NCBI RefSeq assembly: GCF_023053635.1
Contig: NC_086179.1
Span: forward strand, 1,006,001 to 1,070,000
Source: Elgaria multicarinata webbii
Taxonomy: Eukaryota > Chordata > Lepidosauria > Squamata > Anguidae
Length of the DNA: 64,000 nucleotides
Reading direction: 5' to 3'
Shown: positions 1-9,000 of the stretch, in pieces
Layout of the letters: the number at the start of each line of letters is the position of its first letter
Numbering within the stretch: the first letter of the stretch is position 1
Position numbers and translations under genes: made by a program
Notes under the pieces: model-generated
What the model was told of the DNA's origin: nothing
Databases searched by the model: none
What the model saw: only the letters and a program-made list of their open reading frames with translations

Positions 1-137
1 AGGCCTTCAAGAGGCAGCTGGACAACCATCTGTCAGGGATGCTTTAGGGTGGATTCCTGCATTGAGCAGGGGGTTGGACTCGATGGCCTTGTAGGCCCCT
101 TCCAACTCTGCTATTCTATGATTCTATGCTTCTATGA
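1..137 (+). mobile_element. CR1 LINE, 3' end fragment
   Basis: This is the last part of a CR1 non-LTR retrotransposon. It encodes the final ORF2 residues ([14 protein letters not shown]), followed by the short 3' UTR and the ATTCTATG-type terminal repeat that marks CR1. It is almost identical to the end of the long CR1 at 62225-62380. The 5' part lies outside the window. Confidence 0.9.
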
Positions 138-417
138 AAGCACCTCTACCCAATTTTCTTTCTTTCTTTTTTTAAAAGGCAGTAGGCAGGAGCCCTCCAG
201 TTATCGCCCCATTCGCCTTCTGGACATTCCCTCCAAGCTATATACTTTTCATCTTTTAAATTGGGCAGAGATGATGAAACCTTTCCATCCAGATCTGGCA
301 GGTTTTCTTAGGGGTCACAGGACAATAGACCATTGTAATACTTGGAAGGTCTGGACCAGGGGCCAAAGAAAATGTCTTTCTGTTCCGTTTATCACCCTCA
401 CATCAGCCTTTGGCCTA

Positions 418-628
418 ATCTACACCAAGCAGGATATTGCACTATGAAAGCAGTATATAAAAGGCAGTAGCCACACAAAGCAGGATATAGCGGTATGAAA
501 ATGGTATATGGTCTGTGTCAATGGACCCCAATGGTTGTCAGTGCACTTCAATACTGCTATAAAGCAGTAGTGTGGCTCCTGCCTTTTATATACCACTTTC
601 ATAGTGTGATATCCTGCTTGGTGTAGAT
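418..628. mobile_element. Inverted-repeat MITE-like element
   Basis: Arms of about 58 bp (418-476 and 571-628) are near-perfect reverse complements. They begin ATCTACACCAAGCAGGATAT and run to GGCAGKAGCCACAC. The centre contains further related sequence. The structure is that of a small non-autonomous DNA transposon without coding capacity. It sits inside the decayed LINE. The superfamily is not assignable here. Confidence 0.7.
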
Positions 629-700
629 GAGACCTTTGACTCCATCCATAGATCCAGGTTGTGGGGAAAGCTTGAGAGGACTGACATTGACAGACGTCTT

Positions 701-899
701 AGAATCATAGAATCATAGAATAGCAGAGTTGGAAGGGGCCTACAAGGCCATCGTGTCCAACCCCCTGCTCAATGCAGGAATCCACCCTAAAGCATCCCTG
801 ACAGAGGGTTGTCCAGCTGCCTCTTGAAGGCCTCTAGTGTGGGAGAGCCCACCACCTCCCTAGGAAACTGATTCCATTGTCGTACTGCTCTAACAGTCC
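701..899 (-). mobile_element. CR1 LINE, 3' end fragment
   Basis: The sequence reads AGAATCATAGAATCATAGAA at its left edge, the reverse complement of the CR1 3' repeat. It continues through the reverse complement of the ORF2 C-terminus up to about the VRAV codons. It is 5'-truncated and inserted in the decayed LINE. Confidence 0.9.
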
Positions 900-1766
900 A
901 GACTTCTTCGATTACAGAATGAACTGCACTCTCACCTTAAGGCTAGGGTGAGGGGGGTGTCTGACCCCGTTTTACTGAAGAGAGGCATCAGGCAGGGTTG
1001 CCTGCTGGCTCCTTTTTCATTCAATTTTTATACTAATGATATAATTCATGCAATGAATTCACAGAAATCTCCTCCTCCCCCATTACTGTATGCCGAAAAC
1101 ATGGGACTCATGCTGACATTGGGCTTAGAACAAAGTTGGTTAGATTGGCTGATTACTGCAAAAGGAGAAGTTGAGGAATGGCTATGACCTAACAAAAGCT
1201 GTTGCCATGGATAGTAAAAGACTTAAACACAGGTGGACAATTAACGCTCAGCAAAGAGAGTGATGCCTCCCCTTCTTAAAATACTTGGGTGTTTCCCTCC
1301 AGGACTCTCCATCTTTGAAGGTGCATCTTAATGCAACCTTAACAACTGCCCATCCCACAGTGGGGGTTATTCTAAAATTCTTCTTCTCCAACGGTGCCCA
1401 ACTAATAGCTCCTGAACTCAACACATTTATGATGATCTCACGATTTCTGAATGGGGCAGAAATCTGGGGCTGGAATGAGGAAACTCTGGCCCAGCTGGAA
1501 ATAGTTCAAAATAATTTCTTAAGGGAAATCTTGGGTCTCCCTCAGGGCGTCCCTTCTGCCCATGTAAGGATGGAGGCAGGGCTGCCCTCAGTTTCTGTAA
1601 GAGTCCATCGTCATCGTTAAAATATTTTAGGAAACCTGATAGTCTCCCAGAAGACCGTTTAGTTAAATCCTGCTACTGGTACTACTGAGAGGGAAACCAG
1701 TGGGCAAATAAGTTGTCCCATATTCTGCAAATGCAGTCTCTGCCCTTGTTAGAGGATTAAGTCCTA

Positions 1767-1768
<2 letters not shown>

Positions 1769-1812
<44 letters not shown>
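1769..1812. repeat. (CA)n microsatellite
   Basis: About 22 uninterrupted CA units lie between the decayed LINE and the next LINE tail. Confidence 0.97.
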
Positions 1813-1814
<2 letters not shown>

Positions 1815-2005
1815 CACTCAAGCTGGATCAGACTGTGGGTCCATCTAGTCCAACACTCTGTTCCCACAGTGGTCAAGCAGCTGTCGACCAGGGACCAACA
1901 AAGCAGGACATGGTGCAGGAGCACCCCCCAACACACACCCATGTTCCCCAGCAATTGGTACAGACAGGTGTACTGCCTCGGATACTGCCACAGGCTCAAG
2001 CCTCT
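1813..2005 (-). mobile_element. CR1/L3-like LINE 3' UTR fragment
   Basis: The sequence shares the phrases 'ctggatcagac..gggtccatctagtcca' and 'catgttccccagcaa.tggt' with copies at 26494-26665 (same strand) and 38060-38460 and 45628-45945 (opposite strand). The longer copies include a coding remnant (SLPQDVVMATNLDGFKR), which shows that this is the 3' UTR of a LINE. The family name is inferred. Confidence 0.7.
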
Positions 2006-2469
2006 TCGTGACTGGCTCCTGGAGCAGGATGCCAGCAGAGATGCCCAGTTGATCCAGCACTCAAAGTCCTCCTTGTGGCACCTCCACTGTAAGAAAAATA
2101 AACTTACTTCTCAATATCTAAGGCAGGCATTTACAAACCTGTGCTTCCAAGGCCATCTTGAGGGTCCCTGCTCTGTGGCCAGGGGCAAGTGGAGGACCTT
2201 AAACATTAGGGCCTCCATTGCCCACTCTATGAAGCAGTTAGGGGTAAAACAGTGGGCCAGATTGTTGCTAAATTCATCCCCCCCCCCCACGGAAGCAGAA
2301 CCTGTTCATTATTTGCTGGCAGACGCGATTCCCTGTGTGGCCATTTTCTCCCTGCTGACTCTTAAAATGAGAAAGAGCTCCGCACCTGCGGGATGGCCTT
2401 CTCCCATACAATCTGCCCAGCACACTCAGGTCCTCCGGGAAGAATTTACTCCAGCCAGCAAAAACTAGG

Positions 2470-2719
2470 TTGACAGCTGTTACCCAGAGGACCTTCTCTT
2501 CTGCTGCCCCCAGACTGTGGAATGTCCTGCCAGAGGAGACTCATCAGCTTGACAGTCTACTAGCATTCAAGAAAGCTATCAAGACTGATCTCTTCAGGCC
2601 TATCCTGTGGAATTTTAGGATGTTTTTAGGATGTTTTAACAATGTATATTATGTTTTAATTCAGTTTTATGTATTTTATATTTACTGTTGTTCCCCGCCT
2701 TGATCAAAATGGAGAGGCG

Positions 2720-2760
<41 letters not shown>

Positions 2761-2774
2761 CAACAACAACAACT
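2470..2774 (+). mobile_element. L2-clade LINE 3' end with (AAT)n/(AAC)n tail
   Basis: The translation near 2480-2600 contains FSSAAPRLWNVLPEETHQL and AFKKAIKTDLF. This is the C-terminal signature of L2-clade reverse transcriptases (AAPRLWN-LP followed by F+...+KT.LF). It ends in a 'ccccgccttgatcaaaatgg' UTR motif and a microsatellite tail (AAT then AAC units, 2722-2774). It is 5'-truncated. Confidence 0.8.
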
Positions 2775-3229
2775 TGTGACTTTGGCATGTATGTCACCAT
2801 CATGATAGCAAAGGGTGGGTGCTGCAGATAAATGGAGCACCCCTAGAGCGACCCACTGACTGACTCCTTGGTTGAGAAAGGATTTTACCTCGAATATTTT
2901 GAATATTTTAAATAATGTGTGTTGCTATATGTGAGCAATTCTGTATTTTGTAATGGTCTTTGTGCTACAAGCAAATAAACTATTCAATCATTCATTCATT
3001 CATTATTATTATTATTATTATCTAATCCAACTAGACATTTTGCTAAAATCTAGCCTAGGGTTTGTTTTGGTGTTAGGATTGCCTTCATTGCAGCCATAAT
3101 CACATTTAGATACTTAGCATTTTGTTATTTTACTTGCATTTGAGCAATTAGCTGTTGCTGGTTTTATGCATGATGTATACATGTTTTATGTGTATATTAG
3201 ATTTACGGTGTTATGACCTGTGGTTACAT

Positions 3230-4340
3230 CACTAAACTACTACCAGAAGGAAGAGCTGCCCCCCTCCCCAGAGTCAGCCCGCCGGGCCCATCCAGCCCTG
3301 GGTTGCCCACACGGACTGGCAGCAGCCGTGGCTCCCCAGGGCATCTACAGGGCAGGAGTCCTTCCCTCCAGGCCCGGGGTTGAACTGCCGCAGGCCAAGC
3401 GGGGCTTCTTCCCCCGAGCTCGTGGCCAGGCCGGGGCCGCGCGGAGCCATCCAGGCACCAGTGGAGGCGGCGGAGGCGAGGCGGAGGCGGAGGCGGAGGC
3501 CGCTGCCAGCGGCTCGCAGGGCGATGCTGAGCCCGGCCGGGAAAGGACGCGCACGTGCCCCGAAGGCGGCCGGCGAGAGCGGCTGCACGACTACCCGCGG
3601 GCCTCGGCGGGCCCGGGCAGACTCCGGCCTGGGCAGCGGCCCCCGCTTGGCGGGCCGCCGGGCTTCGAGGCAGCTGCGGCAAGGCAGGCGGCCGCCCCGC
3701 GAGGTCGGGCTGCCGGGGCCTCCCCAACTCAGGCCGGCGGGGGCGGAGCGCAGGAGGGCAGTTGGGTCGCTGCTGCGGTGGGACTTGCCCCCCGCCTTCC
3801 CCCCGAGCCCGGCCCGCAAGGCGTCCGCGCGGCGGAGCAAAACTACACGTTAAAACACAGGGCGAAGAGGGCGGACCGAAACGGGCCTGCTGCGCCACCG
3901 ATTTGAGGAGCGGGGCCGGGGGGACACCGGTTGCGCCAGGCCACCGACCTGGGCGAGGACAGGGCGGAGAACCGCGGCCCATCCCAGGCGCAGGTAGCCG
4001 GCGGGACCCGTTACACGGGACTGACCCAGGTCTCGTGGGATTCCATAGGTCTACTCTAATACAACGAGGTCTGGATCCAGACGGGCGGGAGGAAGGACCG
4101 CGTCCAGGAAAGCGGGGGCCTTTCGTCCAGGGAAACCATTCGTGGTGGGCAGCGGGAGGCGCGGCTCCTGCGTGGACGGGCAGCGGAGCGATGAACGGAG
4201 CTTTGGGTGGTTCGCAGCAACGCGGCTGCAGCGTTCCTCGCCCGTCCCGCGTCGGCATTGTCCCGTGGGAAAGAAAACCCCGCCTAGGTCTCCTTGCATG
4301 CGGCTGCCGTATCCCTCCGCTCACCCACACCCACACCCAC
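3230..4340. other. CpG island A, no recognisable gene
   Basis: A block of about 1.1 kb is very rich in C, G and CpG and starts abruptly after AT-rich LINE sequence. Long open frames occur on both strands (for example 3220-3906 plus and 3224-4336 minus). Their products are low-complexity Ala/Pro/Arg/Gly without a domain, as expected where GC content removes stop codons. I therefore do not call a protein. It could be the promoter of an unannotated transcript or a distal regulatory element of leptin. Confidence 0.6.
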
Positions 4341-4799
4341 GCGCCCCCTTTTGCACCGGGTCGGCTGTCTGAGGGGGAACACGGGGAGGGGGGGCAGGAA
4401 AACTTCGGGACCTTCTTTGCTCGGTGCCCTCCCTGGATTTGGGTGTCAAGAAAATGCAGTCAGTGATGGGTTATTAAGGCCATTCAGGTCGCCTTGTTAC
4501 TCCCAGGGAGAGGTCCTGGGTGCCAGTGACATGGGCCAGCCTTGGCACTGTGCAACTTGACTTGGGGGGGAAGCAGTTTCTGTTTTTCACACCAGGAGGA
4601 TTTGGGCCGGCCTGGCTGTCGCGTCATGAAAAGGCGTCCCTCTGGGATCGCGCGAGGGGCGGGGGGCGGGCTGGGGGGCTGGAGAAAACCCTCCAAGCAG
4701 CAGCGCCCCCCCCCGCCCGCATGTCGCCTCCTCCTCTTCCTCCTCCTCCTCCTCCCTCCTCTAAATCATTGCATAAAGGTGCAGCTACGCCATTTCCCC

Positions 4800-4925
4800 A
4801 TTTGTTTTTAGCTGTGCCTATTTACTGTTTTATACTGGATGCTTTTATCTGTACGCAGCCCTGAGATCTTATTGATATAGGGCGGGATATAAATGTTTTA
4901 AATAAATAAATAAATAAATAAATCT
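4800..4925 (+). mobile_element. LINE 3' tail with (TAAA)n
   Basis: The stretch 'gagatcttattgatatagggcgggatataaatg' followed by TAAA repeats is a divergent relative of the L2 tail found many times in the window. No coding part remains. Confidence 0.6.
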
Positions 4926-5399
4926 TTCCCCTTCCATTTCCCCTTGGAGAAGGGCGCATTTTCCCTCCTGACCCAAGATACTGCCATGTGCTTCTCTTGA
5001 CGGTATTTTATTAACGCGATCGGTTTGTTGACCCTCGCAGGACGCTCGCATTTGTTATTCGGCCAGGCCGTGGGGTGTCTTCAACATCCGTGGGTCAGAT
5101 GCACATTTCTAAAGATTCGACTTCGCTCAATTGTTGTCGTGCCCGTTTGCAAGCAAATGCAGAGAGGAGCGCAGGAGCCCCGCCGCAACACTGACCCCTC
5201 TGAGGCCAAGAAGAGCACTCTGCACATGGCTAGCCTCCCTTCCGCCGGACCAAGAGTTGGGGTGGTTTTGTTTGTTTGTTTTGGGTTTCGGTTTTTTGAA
5301 TAGCTGAAAAACCCGTTCCTATAAATCTGAGCCTGACCACAGTTTCGAATCAAGGCAGTTCCGAGAACTGCCTGCATTCAGTTTCTCATCTGCAAAATG

Positions 5400-7620
5400 G
5401 GGGCGAAGTGGCAATATCTGAAAGCCGGGAAGGCTGCCTGACTTGTGGCGGAGCGCTGCCCTCTTTAGGCACCTCCTGGGGGGTTCGCCCGGATGAGCTC
5501 AGTGGGACATTCTTCCAGGCGGGAATCCGGCGGGGCGGGGGCTGCTTCGGTGCCGCCGCGGACGTGGCAAGGGAGGGGAGCGAGGTTCCCTTCGGGCTCT
5601 AGGCGCTCCGTCCGCGGCGCTCGCGCTCAGCCTCTGGCGAGTTTCTGCGCACCGGGTCGGGTGCATTGGGGGCAGCGGCTCAGGTGGCACCCACGTGTCC
5701 TCATGCACGCGCGTATAGATGAGCCTCCTTGGTTGACTTTTCTCCGGCCTGCGAAAGCGCCTGGAGGGCTGAGCCCGACGGACGGACGGACGGACGGGGC
5801 CGAGAGTCCCTCAAGGCGGCCCCCGGGCCCCGGCTTTTGCCCACGCTCGCCGCGCCTGTCCGCGAAGCCTCTGCCCGACGCCGAAATTACGCCTTCCAAC
5901 AAATAATCCGGCGTCCCCGAACATGTCAGCTTGGGGGGCCGGGGCGGCGGACAGCCTTTGGCGACGCCTTCGGGGTGCTTTCGTGCCCGCGCCACAGAGT
6001 TCTTTCCCGATCGCCCAGAACTAAGAAGGAGCGCGCGGGGCGGGGGGGGGGGGGCGCGGAAATCCCGCGGGCGGGGAACGCAATGGTACGTGCGGAATTA
6101 AACGTTCTTTCGTTGTAACAGGATGGTTTTAATCGCACTCTCCCCGCCCTCCTCATCCCCCGATGATGAAGGGCGCCTCCCGCCTGGCTCTTTTGAAACT
6201 CGACGTGCTGCTTTCGACCCGCGTGCGAGGGGGGGGGCTGCTGGGCGGGGGAGGGGGCGTTCCCACGCGACTTTCACGACTAGATACGCGGGCGGGCGGG
6301 GGCGAGAGAGAGTTCCCCCTCCCCTGCGCGCAATGGGAGAGCGCTGTCTTCCCAAAGGGGTCGGGGCCGGAACGGAGCAACGGGAAGAGCCGCCGTGGCG
6401 GATCCCAGCGGGAGGGCCAGGCTCGCGGGCCGAAGCCCGGCGGCGGAGACCACGCCGCTCCTCACGTTCTGCCAGACCGCGGGTGCATTTAGGGGGGGGG
6501 GGCTGAGCCCACCGTGACGCCCCTCCCGAATTCGGGGTCTCCAGAATGGCCCTTTCCGAACTGTGAACCGCCCAGAGAGCTCCGGCTATTGGGCGGTATA
6601 GAAATGTAATAAATAATAAAATAATAATAATAATAAAGGCGAAGCGCTGCCCAAATGCCGGATCACCGCCGGAGTGAACGCCGCGAGGATGGCCGTGTTT
6701 GGCGAGGGGCGCGCGCGGCCCTTTGGTTGGGTGAAAACCCCAATTGACAGCCCCCCGCCTCCCCCAGCAAAGAGCAGCGCCTCGAGCCCACGTTGGCTCC
6801 CGCTAGTCCGGCCTCTGCTCGCCCCCCCCCCCCCCGCCGGCCGCCTGCTCGCTCGGCCTTCGTTCCCCAGCGGCTGGCTCTGAGAGGCCGGGCAGGGACG
6901 GGAGGAAGTCCCGGGCAAGTGTGGCCATCCGCCGCTGGCTGGACTCGCCTCCTTCAAAGCCGTCTGAGCCGGTGGCCATAAACCCCTCTTGCCCCCCCCC
7001 CGGGCCTGAGGCCCCGCGCAAAGAGCCCTTTCCCCGGATCGGCCCGGATCTCCCACCTTTCCGCCTCCCCAGGGGGAAGCCCCCACTGAGCTCTGGCATT
7101 TGGAAAGGGGGAGAAACGTCACCCCACAACCCTCGACCGTGTCCCCGCTCCCGCTCGTCCCACTTTTCCTCTGGAGCAAAACTCTCCCAGCTGGTGCAAC
7201 CTTCCCTCCTAGCAGCTGCTGCTCCAGCGCCCCCCCACCCCCAGGACCGGTTCAGTTGCACCTTTCTGCCCTGTCCCCAGCTCCCCACTCTCCTCTTTGA
7301 GCTGCGGGGACCAGGCCTTTGCACAGTACCCCAAGAGAGGGAGGCAGAGGAAGCGCGCAGATTTGCGGAAAGGCCTTGAGGATACTGGCAGTTTCCGAAC
7401 GGCAAGCAGGCGGCCTTGCTTCGTTTAGATGAACCGAAACCAGGACCGCAGGAACGAAAGATACGAAAACCTGGCAGAGCGGAATTGAAGCGGCGACATT
7501 TCCTCATTCCCGACTGCGAATCTCTCAGCCACCCTGAGGCCCGCCGCCGCCTCTCCCCCACCCACCCCCACGAAATGAGAGCATTAAACCCACCCACCCG
7601 CCTTCGATCCCCGAAACCCA
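5400..7620. other. CpG island B (two or more GC-rich blocks), no recognisable gene
   Basis: The region is dense in CpG with long G or C runs (near 6040-6055, 6228-6256, 6490-6502, 6823-6838 and 6990-7000). It is interrupted by an L2 tail at 6560-6640. Many overlapping open frames of low-complexity composition exist on both strands and none shows a domain. It lies 1.3-3.5 kb upstream of the leptin TATA box. It might be an upstream promoter, a leptin enhancer cluster or an unannotated lncRNA start. Confidence 0.55.
6560..6640 (+). mobile_element. L2-clade LINE 3' tail
   Basis: It carries the motif 'gaaccgcccagagagctc' and 'ggctattgggcggtata', followed by AATAAA and AAT repeats, and matches the ends of the longer L2 copies in this window. 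Confidence 0.8.
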
Positions 7621-7642
7621 CCGAACACCAGTTCAGTTCTTT

Positions 7643-8070
7643 CTTTTTTTTTTTTTAATACTATTTTCATTGATTTTCAAGTAAGGACAAATACAATAAA
7701 CACACAGAGTAAAAGAAAACACTCAACAACAATATAGATGTTCCCACAGCACCACTATAAAAAAGCCTGGGTGTTCATTCCTTCAATAAGCACTTGGTAC
7801 AGAAAAAGATGCAGGTTAAGTTAGAACCTCTGACCAAAAGGATTCCTGAGTCATTGGGGGTCTAGGTTCGCCAGGATTCACATTAATAAATGTGAAAAAG
7901 TCCAACCAGTTTTCCACAAATGTGTCTGATGTTATTTCTCCTCTTGCTAACCTGCTATGTTGTGTCAATTTATCATTTAAAGCTCAGCAATGCTTCTTTT
8001 TTTATTGTTTTTATGAGTTTTCTGGATATTGCTACTCTGACAATGTACTTCGTTTGTGTGTGTGTGTGTG
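7643..8070 (-). mobile_element. Probable L1-like LINE 3' end
   Basis: A T-run (7647-7658) is followed on the plus strand by 'ttttcattgattttcaagtaa'. Reversed, this gives GAAAATCAATGAAAA plus poly(A), the typical end of vertebrate L1 elements. The following about 400 bp of non-CpG, AT-rich sequence fits an L1 3' UTR. No coding part was recognised. A (GT)n tract at about 8056-8074 and a short plus-strand TAAA tail end the region. Confidence 0.5.
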
Positions 8071-8415
8071 TGTGTTTAACGAAGTTCTTGTTTTACCGCG
8101 TACCCAGGGCGGCTTGTATATTGAGTAAATAAAAAATAAATACCTCTTTCTAGTTTTAAAACGATGTAAGGTGGGCGGGGGGGGGCAGTGGCTGGGTTGA
8201 GAAAGGGGCGGCGTGCAGGGGAATGATCACCCCCCCCACCGACCCCCCCCCCCAGGGGTTCATTCCCACCTGGTTATTTGGGGTAAAATGCCACCGTGAG
8301 TTCAAACTAGAGTAGAGCCTTTGAAATGAACGAGAGGTGAGTAACTGAAGTCTCGTTCCTTTCAATGGGTCTACCCTAAGTAGGACTTCTGTGGCATGTC
8401 GCTCCCATCCTTAAA

Positions 8416-8416
8416 T

Positions 8417-8464
<48 letters not shown>

Positions 8465-8583
8465 ATTTATTTCTTAGCCGCCTCTCCATTTTGATCAAGG
8501 CGGGGAACAAGAGTAAGCGATAAAATACATAAAACTGAATTAAAACATGATACACATTGTTAAAAACATCCTAAAACATTCTA

Positions 8584-8644
<61 letters not shown>

Positions 8645-8648
8645 GTAA
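8416..8648 (-). mobile_element. (AAC)n, minus-strand L2 tail, (AAT)n
   Basis: Bases 8416-8462 are about 15 AAC units. Bases 8463-8584 are the reverse complement of the L2 3' UTR at 2600-2725 (Tatttcttagccgcctctcc... gatcaaggcggg). Bases 8585-8648 are about 20 AAT units. The stretch ends only about 280 bp upstream of the leptin TATA box. Confidence 0.85.
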
Positions 8649-8900
8649 TACGCGAGGGCCCCTTCCACGAGGTTTCTCATCCAGCCTGAACCCCCACCTG
8701 AGAGGGGGCGAGTAAAGAGGCCCCTCCTGCCCCTCCACGCCCCCCCCCCCAAGGACCGCAGCGGCGTGTCTGCCGCGGGGCAGAGCGAGACCCCCCTCCC
8801 TCCCGCGGTGGCTGGCTGGCCGCCCACCACGGGATCTCTGCCTTCTTCGGTGCGCCCCACGCAGCAGGAGGAGGAGCCGGGCGGGACGCGGCCGCCGGCG

Positions 8901-8937
8901 GGTTGTGCAACCCTCAGCCCGGCGCGCGGTATAAAAG
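8901..8937 (+). promoter_or_regulatory. LEP: Putative LEP core promoter: C/EBP-like site plus TATA box
   Basis: The near-perfect palindrome GGTTGTGCAACC (8901-8912) matches the C/EBP consensus RTTGCGYAAY with one mismatch. A canonical TATAAAAG follows at 8930-8937. With transcription starting about 30 bp downstream (near 8960), the C/EBP-like site lies at roughly -60 to -49. The mammalian leptin promoter is known to have a functional C/EBP-alpha site in the -50s directly upstream of its TATA box. The motifs and spacing are seen directly; assignment to LEP is inferred from this match and from the position upstream of the coding exons. Confidence 0.75.
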
Positions 8938-8960
8938 GGCGCTGGGCTGCGATGGAGCCG

Positions 8961-9000
8961 CAGAGGCTGGCGGAGGTGACAGCTGAAGAGCGCACGAGAG
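8961..9000 (+). other. LEP: Putative non-coding LEP exon 1
   Basis: A strong splice donor (GAGAG/GTGAGC) lies at 9000/9001, about 40 nt after the transcription start predicted from the TATA box. Mammalian LEP has a very short non-coding first exon, so the size fits. Splicing from here to the acceptor at 13685/13686 would give an intron of about 4.7 kb and a 5' UTR of about 54 nt. The exact start is inferred from TATA spacing, not seen. Confidence 0.65.

Larger units (their letters stand above)
140..3010 (+). mobile_element. Decayed LINE of undetermined clade, split by later insertions
   Basis: Several short open stretches read as pieces of one reverse transcriptase in order on the plus strand. 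YRPIRLLDIPSKLY and FLRGHRTIDHC lie near 200-340, RQGCLLAPFSFNFYTNDII near 985-1045, and an LYAENMGLML remnant of the catalytic YADD box near 1088. KYLGVSLQDS lies near 1285 and IVQNNFLREILGLPQG near 1500-1550. The 3' UTR probably runs to the ATTC-repeat tail near 2980-3010. Frames are broken by stops and frameshifts throughout. Three kinds of element have landed inside it: a fold-back element (418-628), a CR1 end (701-899) and an L2 end (2470-2774). The clade cannot be settled by eye. Confidence 0.7.

Noticed and set aside
3220-4466. Long open frames in CpG island A on both strands
   Set aside because: Low-complexity Ala/Pro/Arg/Gly products, overlapping in several registers, no domain, no clear splice or start context. 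Explained by GC content.
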